DNA from: Sphingobacterium sp. UGAL515B_05
Lineage (GTDB): Bacteria > Bacteroidota > Bacteroidia > Sphingobacteriales > Sphingobacteriaceae
Length of the DNA: 64,000 nt
NCBI RefSeq assembly: GCF_033097525.1
Contig: NZ_CP109907.1
Span: forward strand, 4,402,001-4,466,000
Direction: 5' to 3'
Part shown: in pieces, positions 34,226 to 43,000 of the stretch
How positions within the stretch are numbered: position 1 is the first letter of the stretch
Layout of the letters: every line of letters begins with the position of its first letter
Translations under genes and position numbers: made by a program
The notes under the pieces: generated by a model
What the model saw: the letters and a program-made list of their open reading frames with translations, nothing else
Told to the model about the DNA's origin: nothing
Databases searched by the model: none

Positions 34226-37200
34226 ATGGCAAATAATGTTTTTCCTGAAAATGAGTTAAGAAGGATAGAAAAATTAAAGTCCTATGAGTTAATGGGACTC
34301 GGGAAAGACCCTGAGCTGGATGTTTTTGCGCAGGCAGCCTGTCTGATTACAGATTGCCCTGCAGCTTTAATTGCCATGATGGAAGAAGAAACACAACGTA
34401 TTCAAAGTTGTGTTGGGATGGAGCTGGATACCGTTGAAAGGAAGAATACGGTCTGTCAGTACACCATAATGAGCAAGGAGGTCCTTGTTATTGAAGATAC
34501 TTTTGAAGATCCACGCTCGTCTTCCAATCCATTGATTCGCGAAGGAAATATCCGTTTTTATGCCGGAGTTCCTCTTTTGGATGATGATGGCGATGCTCTT
34601 GGAACAATCTGTGTCATTGATTTCCATCCGAAAAAGCTTTCGGATAAGCAAAAAGACTCGTTGGAGGAGCTAGGCAAGGCGGTGACCAAAATATTATTGG
34701 GAAAAAAACGAAAAGTACAGGCTGGTTATTTCTCCGAAATTTTTCACTTGACGAACAATATTATTTGTGTATTGGATGAGACACGAAAGGTAAAAGAAGT
34801 TAACCCTGCATTTAGTAAAGTCTTGGGATTGTCCAGATCGAATAGTTTAGGCAAATCTATTTTTACATTATTGGGAGACACTGAAAGGGAGTTAGCGTCG
34901 GACTTAGGTCGAGTTGAGGAAACAAAGTACGGCGTTCAATCTACAAGTAGGACTAAAACAGAAAATGGTCAAGTTGTCGAAATTGAATGGCATTTCAAAT
35001 ATGATCCGATAAACCATGATATTCTGGCCTTTGGCAGAAACGTAACAAAAGAACGCGAAGAAAAACTCAAGTTGGAGAATTCCGAACGTAGATTTCGTAG
35101 TTTTTTTGAAAATGCGATTGGCCTCATGAGTATGCATGATTTGGACGGTAATATTCTATCCGTCAATGAAAAAGGAAGAGAGATATTGCGGTATGCCAAA
35201 GAAGAGGTAAAAGGACTTAATCTCAAGAAATTGGTTCCGTCTCATCATGTGGGTCTGGTTGAAGAATATCTCAAGCGCATTGCCAGCAATAAAGAGGATT
35301 CCGGAATGATGGTTCTCCAAACAAAAGATGGAGAAGACATTTCTTGGCTATACCACAATATGTTGGAAACGGATGAAAATGGACGTTCTTATGTTGTCAG
35401 TACGGCCTTGAATATGACGGATCGACTGCGGCTTGAAAATGATCTTTTGCATACCAAACAAATCCTGGAGCAGACCAATGCTGTTGCTCAGGTTGGCGGA
35501 TGGGAGGTCAACTTAGCCGAAAACAAGGTCTATTGGTCCGACTCTACGAAGCTAATTCATGGTGTGGCTCCCGATTTTACACCTGATTTTGAACATGCAA
35601 TCGGATTTTATGAGCCGGAAAGCCAGGTTATTTTGCGTGGAATTTTTGAAGATGCCATTACATCAAGAACACCTTACGATACCGAATTGCGTCTATTAAA
35701 GCAAAATGGCGAATCAATTTGGGTACGCGTAAAGGGTATTCCCGAATTTGAAAACGATGTGTGTAAGCGTGTTTTTGGAATTATTCAGGATATCGATCAA
35801 AGTAAATCGCTATTCTTGGAGCTGGAACGTAAAGAATCGATGTTACGTGCGTTTGTGGATTATGTTCCTGCTTCGGTTGCTATGTTTGACCGAGACTTTA
35901 ACTATATTTCGGTCAGTAATCAATGGCTGGAAGATTTTCACGAAGGGGTAAGTTTGCCGCCAAATAGTAACTTTTTTGAACTTTTTCCAAATATCCCGGA
36001 AAATCGAAAAAAAATCTACCTTGATGCACTGGAGGGAATACCTTATAAGAATACGGATGAGGTCATACAGGCTGGTGGACTTGCCGAAGCGCAACATTTC
36101 AATTGGGAGGTAAGACCTTGGCATCTTGCGGATGGAAGTATAGGCGGGATCATTATTTTTACACAAAATATCACGGAATCGGTAAAAATAAATGATGAAT
36201 TAAAGTTGGCAAAGGAACTGGCCGATCTGGCGAGTAGAGCAAAGTCCGAATTCCTTGCCAATATGAGTCACGAAATTCGAACTCCTTTAAACGGTGTGAT
36301 CGGATTCTCCGATTTGTTGTTAAAAACACCATTAAATGATACACAGGTCCAATACCTCGGCTATATCAATGAATCTGGAAATAGCTTACTCAATATTATT
36401 AATGACATTTTAGACTTTTCAAAAATTGAATCGGGTAAACTCGAACTATTTGTCGATAAGTATAACGTATATGATGTAGCCAATCAGGTTATTAATGTTG
36501 TTCTCTATCAGGCACAACGAAAAGAAGTCGAACTGCTTTTGAATATTGAGCAGGGACTGCCAGCTTTCGTTTGGATTGATGAGGCACGTATTAAGCAAGT
36601 GTTGGTGAATTTGTTAGGTAACGCCGTTAAGTTTACGGAAAAAGGCGAAATCGAATTTAAGATCAGTAAACTTCGCAATGATGAGAATAAATTAACCTTA
36701 CGTTTCGCGGTTAGAGATACCGGAATAGGAATTCCGCCAGAGAAACAACAACGCATCTTTGATGCCTTTACGCAAGAAGATAGCTCGGTAAGTAAACGAT
36801 ACGGCGGCACGGGGCTCGGTTTGACAATCTCTAACAACCTCTTGAAATACATGGGAAGTAAATTGAATCTGGAAAGCGAACCGGGTGTCGGATCGACCTT
36901 CTATTTTGATATCGAGGTTCGATGTGAAGAAATGGAGGATGAAGATTCAGCTTTACCTTTAAATCGTGTTCTCGTTGTCGATGACAACGCCAATAATCGG
37001 ATTATCCTGCAGCATATGCTGGCCTATAAGAACGTCGAATCTGTCCTCGCAGAAAACGGCATGGAAGCCTTACAGTTGCTGATGAAAGGGGAACGTTTCG
37101 ATGTTATTTTAATGGACTACCATATGCCGATCTTATCGGGACTCGAAACGATAGAAAAAATCAAAGAACTCTTTAAAAAACAGGAAGAAGGTATCCCTTT

Positions 37201-38146
37201 GATCGTGTTGCACACTTCGTCTGAAGAGCATGAGGTAATTTCAGCATTTAGACAAGAGGAGCGTTCATTCTGTCTACTTAAGCCGATTAAATCTGAGGAA
37301 CTGTATTCGACTTTAAGAAGGGCGATACAACAAAATAGGGAGGATGCCGTGCAATTAAAGGCGAATGCAAACTTATCGTTATCATCGGATTCGTACGGTC
37401 AAGACGTTCAGGTGCTGTTGGCAGACGACAATGCCGTTAATATGGCCCTTAATTTACGCATGATGGCAAGCATAATGCCTGGAGCACATTTAACCGAAGT
37501 TTCTGATGGAGCACAAGCCATTCAAGCTTGCAAAGAAAAACAATTTGATTTTATTTTGATGGATGTTCAGATGCCCGAGGTCGATGGGATCGAAGCAACC
37601 AAACAGATCCGGCAAATGGCAGCTTATGCTGAAACACCTATTATCGGTGTTACTGCAGGTAATATTTCAGGTGAAAAGGAACGCTGTCTTGAAGCGGGGA
37701 TGTCGGACTTTCTCGCTAAACCTATTCGACAACAGGATTTGTTCAAGGCCCTGGAAAAAGCGATGTTATCGGTAAAACCTAGTGCTGCCGAAGCTTCGGA
37801 TCTGGAGGATTTGGATGAGCATTTGGATATGCAGCGCCTGGAAGAACAGGCCGGTGATGATCCCGCATTTTTAACCTTTTTTCTGGATTTGGTCGTCCGG
37901 GAAATCACGGGGTCTAGAAAGCAGTTAAAGGAGGCAATTGATACAAACGATATTGTACGCATCAAAGAACTCCTTCATAAGTTGCGGGGTACTTCATCGA
38001 CAGCCGGACTGATCAAATTGGCCCAAATGACCAAAGACTTGGAGACCAGCCCAACAATTGAAACAGACCTTGCGACTGCTTTTGTGGCAATCGAACAGGA
38101 AATGGATATAGGATTGGAATTAATTGCAAAAATCTTAAATAAATAA
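34226..38146 (+). CDS. Hybrid sensor histidine kinase/response regulator (GAF-PASx4-HisKA-HATPase-REC-REC-HPt)
   Basis: A 1306-residue soluble phosphorelay protein without membrane segments. Order: GAF (~1-155; RFYAGVPLLDDDGDALGTICV), four PAS/PAC modules (~165-655), HisKA with His682 in SHEIRTPLNGVIG, HATPase (NAVKFTEKG; DTGIGIPPEKQQRIFDAF; YGGTGLGLTIS), a first receiver with Asp964 (ILMDYHMP), a second with Asp1113 (ILMDVQMP), and a C-terminal HPt with His1251 (LLHKLRGTSSTAG). All phosphotransfer residues are present. Output is probably the small response regulator four bases downstream, and through it the envelope-polysaccharide genes that follow. The GAF and PAS inputs suggest a cytoplasmic redox or small-ligand signal. 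Confidence 0.94.
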   Translation: MANNVFPENELRRIEKLKSYELMGLGKDPELDVFAQAACLITDCPAALIAMMEEETQRIQSCVGMELDTVERKNTVCQYTIMSKEVLVIEDTFEDPRSSSNPLIREGNIRFYAGVPLLDDDGDALGTICVIDFHPKKLSDKQKDSLEELGKAVTKILLGKKRKVQAGYFSEIFHLTNNIICVLDETRKVKEVNPAFSKVLGLSRSNSLGKSIFTLLGDTERELASDLGRVEETKYGVQSTSRTKTENGQVVEIEWHFKYDPINHDILAFGRNVTKEREEKLKLENSERRFRSFFENAIGLMSMHDLDGNILSVNEKGREILRYAKEEVKGLNLKKLVPSHHVGLVEEYLKRIASNKEDSGMMVLQTKDGEDISWLYHNMLETDENGRSYVVSTALNMTDRLRLENDLLHTKQILEQTNAVAQVGGWEVNLAENKVYWSDSTKLIHGVAPDFTPDFEHAIGFYEPESQVILRGIFEDAITSRTPYDTELRLLKQNGESIWVRVKGIPEFENDVCKRVFGIIQDIDQSKSLFLELERKESMLRAFVDYVPASVAMFDRDFNYISVSNQWLEDFHEGVSLPPNSNFFELFPNIPENRKKIYLDALEGIPYKNTDEVIQAGGLAEAQHFNWEVRPWHLADGSIGGIIIFTQNITESVKINDELKLAKELADLASRAKSEFLANMSHEIRTPLNGVIGFSDLLLKTPLNDTQVQYLGYINESGNSLLNIINDILDFSKIESGKLELFVDKYNVYDVANQVINVVLYQAQRKEVELLLNIEQGLPAFVWIDEARIKQVLVNLLGNAVKFTEKGEIEFKISKLRNDENKLTLRFAVRDTGIGIPPEKQQRIFDAFTQEDSSVSKRYGGTGLGLTISNNLLKYMGSKLNLESEPGVGSTFYFDIEVRCEEMEDEDSALPLNRVLVVDDNANNRIILQHMLAYKNVESVLAENGMEALQLLMKGERFDVILMDYHMPILSGLETIEKIKELFKKQEEGIPLIVLHTSSEEHEVISAFRQEERSFCLLKPIKSEELYSTLRRAIQQNREDAVQLKANANLSLSSDSYGQDVQVLLADDNAVNMALNLRMMASIMPGAHLTEVSDGAQAIQACKEKQFDFILMDVQMPEVDGIEATKQIRQMAAYAETPIIGVTAGNISGEKERCLEAGMSDFLAKPIRQQDLFKALEKAMLSVKPSAAEASDLEDLDEHLDMQRLEEQAGDDPAFLTFFLDLVVREITGSRKQLKEAIDTNDIVRIKELLHKLRGTSSTAGLIKLAQMTKDLETSPTIETDLATAFVAIEQEMDIGLELIAKILNK

Positions 38147-38150
38147 TGAT

Positions 38151-38507
38151 ATGTTGATTTTAATAGCGGAAGACGACGAATTGATACTACGTACTGTTGA
38201 ACACAAATTAGTAAAAGAAGGACACGAAGTGGTGCTGACCAGAAATGGCCGTGAAGCCATCGAGAAAATTAATGAGCTGGATTTGGATTTGGTTGTAACG
38301 GATATTATGATGCCTTTTGCTTCCGGTATTGAAATTCTTTCAGCAATAAAGACTATTGGAAAGAAAATCCCGGTCATCGTATTATCGAGCATGGGCCAAG
38401 AGGAGGTCGTGGTCGATGCATTTGATCTAGGCGCATCTGATTTTATGGTTAAGCCGTTTAGTCCAAACGAACTGATTCTTAGAATAAAACGCCTAATAAA
38501 TAAATAA
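38151..38507 (+). CDS. Single-domain response regulator (CheY-like)
   Basis: A 118-residue stand-alone receiver: acidic pair EDD at residues 7-9, phospho-Asp51 in VVTDIMMPFASG, SSM near 82 and KPFSPNE at ~103. There is no output domain, so it must act through a protein partner, as CheY or Spo0F do. It begins four bases after the hybrid kinase stop and is followed ten bases later by the HEAT-like membrane protein, placing it between sensor and effector genes in one operon. The HPt of the kinase is a natural phosphodonor. Confidence 0.92.
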   Translation: MLILIAEDDELILRTVEHKLVKEGHEVVLTRNGREAIEKINELDLDLVVTDIMMPFASGIEILSAIKTIGKKIPVIVLSSMGQEEVVVDAFDLGASDFMVKPFSPNELILRIKRLINK

Positions 38508-38516
38508 AATTAAATT

Positions 38517-39584
38517 ATGCATCACAATATCGAGCTACATGAGCTTATTCTGGCGATTGTTATCGTATTGATTTTAGTACTATTGTTGATTATCACGGTA
38601 CTGGGATATAGCTTTTATAGCTATAGAATCCTTCATAATAGGCAATCGTGGCGACAGATCATCGAGTACAAAATTATGGAGACTATTGTTGGTGGCGATG
38701 AGAATAGCGATCGAGACCTGCAGTTTGCAGAGTATTTGAAAGAACCTTCTTTTCGAGCTCTTTTTTTGGATGTATTAGTTGACTCTGATAGAAAATTTTC
38801 TGGTGGAGCTAAACAATCGATCAATAGGTTGTTTCAAGATTTTAAATTGGAGGATGAAGCTTGGCGAAAGCTTCGGCATAGAAAAGCTTATTTGGTTGCC
38901 GGTGGGGTTCAGGAGCTTGCTGCGATGAATGTCGAATCAGCAATTCCTGAGATAACAGCCAAGCTTAATGATTCCCGCACTGCGGTATATCAAGAAGCAC
39001 AATACGCAATCGTAACTTTTAAAGGGTATGAGGGACTTGGTTTTTTAGATCATTTTGATCGCCCCTTATCCGACTGGCAACAATTACGTTTATTGTTTTC
39101 TATTCATGAAATACCCGAACTTTCGGAGTTACATGTGGACACCTGGCTTAAGAGTTCAAATGATTCTGTTGTCATATTTACATTGCGCTTGATCCGAAAA
39201 TTTAGATTGATGACTTTCTATACGGAAGTTTTTAACCTATTAGATCATCTATCTACGAAGGTTCGTATACAAGCCATACGAACATTGCAGGCCATTGAGA
39301 ACAGTGGCACAATTCAGCAATTTATACAAAATTTTGATCTGCAACCCATCGAAGTCCAGATTGAAATCCTTAAAGCGATGAAAATTGCCAAAAGTAGAGA
39401 AAGTGAGCATTTTTTGAAAGATCAGCTGTGGAATCAGACCCCGGTGTCAATTAAAATTTCTGCTGCAGAAGTACTCGTTGTGCTGGGAGAAGAACATTAT
39501 CTCCGAGAAATTTCACAACGTGAAGATACATACGACGAACTTACACAAATTATTAAACACGCATTGCAAGAGAAAAAATGTTAG
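38517..39584 (+). CDS. Membrane-anchored HEAT-repeat-like protein
   Basis: A 355-residue protein with one N-terminal membrane segment (about residues 8-35, LILAIVIVLILVLLLIITVLGYSF) and a cytoplasmic or periplasmic all-helical remainder. Repeated pairs such as AMNVESAIPEITAKLNDSRTA and HLSTKVRIQAIRTLQAIENSG look like HEAT-type alpha-solenoid repeats, a scaffold fold. Its frame overlaps the glycosyltransferase start by seven bases, which indicates translational coupling. A scaffold that recruits the response regulator or the synthase to the membrane is a reasonable inference; nothing enzymatic is visible. Confidence 0.8.
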   Translation: MHHNIELHELILAIVIVLILVLLLIITVLGYSFYSYRILHNRQSWRQIIEYKIMETIVGGDENSDRDLQFAEYLKEPSFRALFLDVLVDSDRKFSGGAKQSINRLFQDFKLEDEAWRKLRHRKAYLVAGGVQELAAMNVESAIPEITAKLNDSRTAVYQEAQYAIVTFKGYEGLGFLDHFDRPLSDWQQLRLLFSIHEIPELSELHVDTWLKSSNDSVVIFTLRLIRKFRLMTFYTEVFNLLDHLSTKVRIQAIRTLQAIENSGTIQQFIQNFDLQPIEVQIEILKAMKIAKSRESEHFLKDQLWNQTPVSIKISAAEVLVVLGEEHYLREISQREDTYDELTQIIKHALQEKKC

Positions 39585-40846
39585 AGTTTTCCCATATCGT
39601 ATACGAAATTATAGTTTGGTTATTTTTGCTTTATTCGGCAGCAGTATTCATTATCTATACTTGGATAGGGCTATACGCTTATGGAGCGGTGTTTCGTTAC
39701 AAACACAATAATACGTTTACGGATTATAGTATTATCGCGACCAACCCCAACGCGCCTACATTCAGTCTGATTGCTCCAGCCTACAACGAGGGGATGACCA
39801 TCGTTGAAAATGTGCGTTCTTTATTGTCGCTATATTATCATAATCTGGAAATTATCATCGTTAATGATGGTAGTAAAGACGACTCAATTTTGAAATTGAT
39901 CGCCTCTTATGAACTCGAACCAACCTCTTTTTTTGTTCAGGGAAATATTGAGACCAAAGATATACGCGGAATCTATAAGAGCAAAAATCCAGCATTTAAG
40001 AAGCTGATTGTCGTCGACAAGGAAAATGGCGGCAAGGCTGATGCCCTCAATGTCGGCGTTAATATTTCTTCCGGAGATTATATCGTCTGTATTGATGTAG
40101 ATTGTATTTTGGAACAGGATGCTATTCTAAAATTAGCAAAGCCATTTTTGGAACAGACCGACAAACGCGTTATTGCTTGCGGCGGAGTTATACGCCTGGC
40201 AAATAACTGTAATGTCGTGAATGGTTCTGTCGTGGACGTTAATCTTCCAAAATCATGGTTGGGGCGTACGCAGGCTTTAGAGTACATCCGTGCTTTTATT
40301 TTAGGTCGAATGGCTTGGTCAAGGGCTTCGGGTTTAATTCTTATTTCCGGTGCATTTGGCGCTTTTGATCGGGAGATCGTATTGGCTTGTGGAGGGTATG
40401 ACCGAAATACGGTGGGAGAAGATATGGAGCTTGTTGTTCGTATGCGCCGTTATATGGAGGAGCAAAAGCAAGCCTACGAGGTGGTCAACATTCCTGATCC
40501 ATTGTGTTGGACCGAAGTACCCGAGTCAAAAGAAGTATTACGTAAACAGCGTAATCGTTGGATGCGGGGTACCATGGAAACCTTATGGAAACATCGGAAA
40601 CTCATGTTCAATCCGAAATATGGCCGTTTTGGTATGGTCAGTATGCCTTATTGGTTTTTCTTTGAATTCCTGGGGCCCATTGTCGAATTTACCGGCTATA
40701 TAGTTTTTATAATCTTCTTTATTCTGGGAATCATCAACTGGCCATTTTTCTTTGCGCTATTTGCATTGGTGATTGCTTCCGGAATTTTGTATTCGATCTA
40801 TGCAATCTTGGTTGATCTTGTTAGCCATCAGGTTTATTCTAAGTAA
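39578..40846 (+). CDS. Membrane GT2 family glycosyltransferase, probably truncated by an in-frame TAA
   Basis: A 422-residue processive-type GT2: N-terminal membrane segment (IIVWLFLLYSAAVFIIYTWIG), FSLIAPAYNEG, IIIVNDGSKDDS, CIDVDCILEQDA (DxD), TVGEDMELVVRMRRYM (acid base ED) and RKQRNRWMRGTMETL (the Q/RxxRW motif), then C-terminal membrane segments. Relatives in this phylum normally continue past the last helix to a tail ending in a WGxMxRxGF-like motif. Here a TAA at 40844-40846 stops after HQVYSK, but the same frame carries on with exactly such a tail into the next gene. It is therefore either a truncated but active enzyme or half of a split fusion. Confidence 0.88.
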   Translation: MLEFSHIVYEIIVWLFLLYSAAVFIIYTWIGLYAYGAVFRYKHNNTFTDYSIIATNPNAPTFSLIAPAYNEGMTIVENVRSLLSLYYHNLEIIIVNDGSKDDSILKLIASYELEPTSFFVQGNIETKDIRGIYKSKNPAFKKLIVVDKENGGKADALNVGVNISSGDYIVCIDVDCILEQDAILKLAKPFLEQTDKRVIACGGVIRLANNCNVVNGSVVDVNLPKSWLGRTQALEYIRAFILGRMAWSRASGLILISGAFGAFDREIVLACGGYDRNTVGEDMELVVRMRRYMEEQKQAYEVVNIPDPLCWTEVPESKEVLRKQRNRWMRGTMETLWKHRKLMFNPKYGRFGMVSMPYWFFFEFLGPIVEFTGYIVFIIFFILGIINWPFFFALFALVIASGILYSIYAILVDLVSHQVYSK

Positions 40847-40969
40847 CGAGATCTCTCCACGCTAATTACTACGGCGATACTAGAACCTTTATACTTTCAC
40901 CCTATTGTTGTTAAAGCTGGGGTACAGGGGGTTGTTGATTACTTTCGGAAGCAGCATGGCTGGGGAGAA
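40847..40969 (+). other. Open in-frame bridge between glycosyltransferase and LTA-synthase frames
   Basis: These 123 bases are 41 sense codons in the frame of both flanking genes: they read RDLSTLITTAILEPLYFHPI, then VVKAGVQGVVDYFRKQHGWGE, and run straight into the ATG of the next gene (MTRQGF). ILEPLYFHP followed by DYFRKQHGWGEMTRQGF resembles the normal C-terminus of Bacteroidota GT2 synthases. Only the single TAA at 40844-40846 separates 39578-43000 from being one frame of about 1,140 codons. Confidence 0.8.
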
Positions 40970-43000
40970 ATGACGCGACAAGGCTTTCAACAAAAAGATG
41001 CGAACGAGTCGGTTTGGAAATACCTCGGTCAGCGATTAAATCTGTCCTTGCAGAGCTTAGGGCCTGTTATGTTGGTTGTTTTTGCCTTGTATATGTTGTC
41101 TGTTGGTGTAGAATGGTGGTGGTACGGTCGTCGATTTGTTCAGCTTTCGGAGTCACATGCCGGGAAATACCTGTTTTTGGATAACATCCTGTTCATCTTT
41201 CAAGCCTTGGCCTGTTTGGGAATAGGGTATTTATTGCTTCAATTCCTAAGCAGTTTTTGGGCAAGACTTCTGCTGGTCATATCCTTCACGTTTATTGTCG
41301 TTATGCAATTCATCTTGTTTCTGTATTTTGGCGAATCGAGAAATTTGCTTGGAGCTGATATGTTCTATTACAGTTCGGAAGAGATGAAGCAAATTTTGGA
41401 GGCTAGCGGTATGTTGAGTTTTACCAATATTGCCTTGCTTTTATTATTGATTGTAATCGCTTGGGTCCCCCTTTGGATTGCCAATAAGCAGACATTCAAA
41501 AAGTCCTATGCTAGTATTGCACTGTTATCTTTGGGGATCATATCGTTTTTCATCTCCTCGGCTTCGCTTTTGGGAGGTCGCGCCGAAAAAGATGAATTCG
41601 TAGCCAATGCAAGCCGGAGTAAATGGCGTTATTTTTTCGACTCCAATTTATCCAATTACGTGGATGAGCACCCAGGGATGCTCGCGATGTTCAGTAAAGA
41701 CGACGATGATGCAAAAGTGTTAGATACTAAATTTCCTTTTTTGAAAAAAGAGGACACGAAAGATTTCCTGGGGACATACATGCAAAAAACAGCGAAAGTA
41801 CCCAATTTGGTCATTCTTGTTATCGAGGGTTTAGGACATGCCTATAGTGCTGAAAATGGTTATATTGGCAACTTTACACCTTTTATAGGTACATTGAAGC
41901 AACAGTCTTTGTATTGGGATAATAATATGAGTTCCTCGGGTCGGACATTTTCCGTTTTGCCGACCATAACAGGTTCGTTGCCTTTTGCGACACATGGATT
42001 CCTGGAACAAGACACCTTGCCAGATAACTTCAATCTATTTAATATTCTGAAGAGTAATGGATTCAATACTGGATTTTTCTATGGTGGTCATTCTAATTTT
42101 GATTTCATGAAAAAGTTCATGGATTATAATAAAATAGATATGCTCATGGACCAAGCGGCATTCGGACCTCCCTATAAAAAATTGCCCGAAAAGGGAGGGG
42201 AGAGCTGGGGATATGAAGATCAGGCTGTCTTTGGCAAACTCCTTGAAGTACAGAAAGTACAGGAACACCCTTATTTCCATGTGCTTTTAACGCTATCAAC
42301 CCACAATCCGTTTTTGATCAATAATGCGGCTCATTATGAACAAGTGTTTGATCAACGTATAGCAACATTGAACCTTACACCGGAACAAAAAAAGTGGGCT
42401 TTGGAAAACCGTACCCAACTTGTTTCGGTACTGAATTTGGATGACGCGATGGAGCAGTTCTTTAAAGAATATAAAAAGAGACCAGATTTTGCAAATACTA
42501 TTTTTGTCATAACTGGAGACCACGCGATGCCTGAGATACCCTTACAAAGCAAAATCGATCGTTATCATGTTCCCTTGTTGATTTATTCACCACTTTTAAA
42601 AGGGCCAAAGACTTTTCATAATTTTGTTAGCCATTTTGATGTCGCGCCTTCTATATTGGCCTACTATCGCGAGAATTTTGGGCTTAAAACGCCTACCCAG
42701 GTTACATGGATCGGTCAGGGGCTCGATAAGGGCGCTTCGGCACAGGGTGATGGTATAGCCATGATGCAGAGTAAAAATCAATTGATTGATTTTGTGAAAG
42801 GCAGTTACCATCTTTCCGATGGCCAACTGTATAAACTGGATGGTGTGCTCAATGAAGATGCTGCCGCGAATAATGCGAAAGAAGAATTGTCCAAGCGCTT
42901 TGAATTATTTAAGCGCAAGAACAAACTTTTTTATACGCAAAAGCGACTTCTTCCGGATAGTGTTTATACAAATTACTTTAGTCGAACAAAGAAGAACTAG
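40970..43000 (+). CDS. LTA-synthase-like membrane sulfatase-fold enzyme
   Basis: A 676-residue protein with five N-terminal membrane segments (~35-210) and a large periplasmic alkaline-phosphatase-superfamily domain: NLVILVIEGLGHAY (metal Glu), SSSGRTFSVLPTITGSLPF (nucleophile region), TLSTHNPF and VITGDHAMPE (Asp-His metal ligands). LtaS homologues transfer phosphoglycerol; in Gram-negatives related enzymes decorate glycans with phosphoglycerol or phosphoethanolamine. The annotated ATG has GGGGAGAA in front, but these bases also encode the WGE of the upstream frame, so the true start is uncertain. It converges with the YaiO-like gene, with stop codons overlapping. Confidence 0.86.
   Translation: MTRQGFQQKDANESVWKYLGQRLNLSLQSLGPVMLVVFALYMLSVGVEWWWYGRRFVQLSESHAGKYLFLDNILFIFQALACLGIGYLLLQFLSSFWARLLLVISFTFIVVMQFILFLYFGESRNLLGADMFYYSSEEMKQILEASGMLSFTNIALLLLLIVIAWVPLWIANKQTFKKSYASIALLSLGIISFFISSASLLGGRAEKDEFVANASRSKWRYFFDSNLSNYVDEHPGMLAMFSKDDDDAKVLDTKFPFLKKEDTKDFLGTYMQKTAKVPNLVILVIEGLGHAYSAENGYIGNFTPFIGTLKQQSLYWDNNMSSSGRTFSVLPTITGSLPFATHGFLEQDTLPDNFNLFNILKSNGFNTGFFYGGHSNFDFMKKFMDYNKIDMLMDQAAFGPPYKKLPEKGGESWGYEDQAVFGKLLEVQKVQEHPYFHVLLTLSTHNPFLINNAAHYEQVFDQRIATLNLTPEQKKWALENRTQLVSVLNLDDAMEQFFKEYKKRPDFANTIFVITGDHAMPEIPLQSKIDRYHVPLLIYSPLLKGPKTFHNFVSHFDVAPSILAYYRENFGLKTPTQVTWIGQGLDKGASAQGDGIAMMQSKNQLIDFVKGSYHLSDGQLYKLDGVLNEDAAANNAKEELSKRFELFKRKNKLFYTQKRLLPDSVYTNYFSRTKKN

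Noticed and set aside
36508..36852. 114-codon reverse frame inside the hybrid histidine kinase
   Set aside because: Antisense of the HATPase domain; low-complexity composition.
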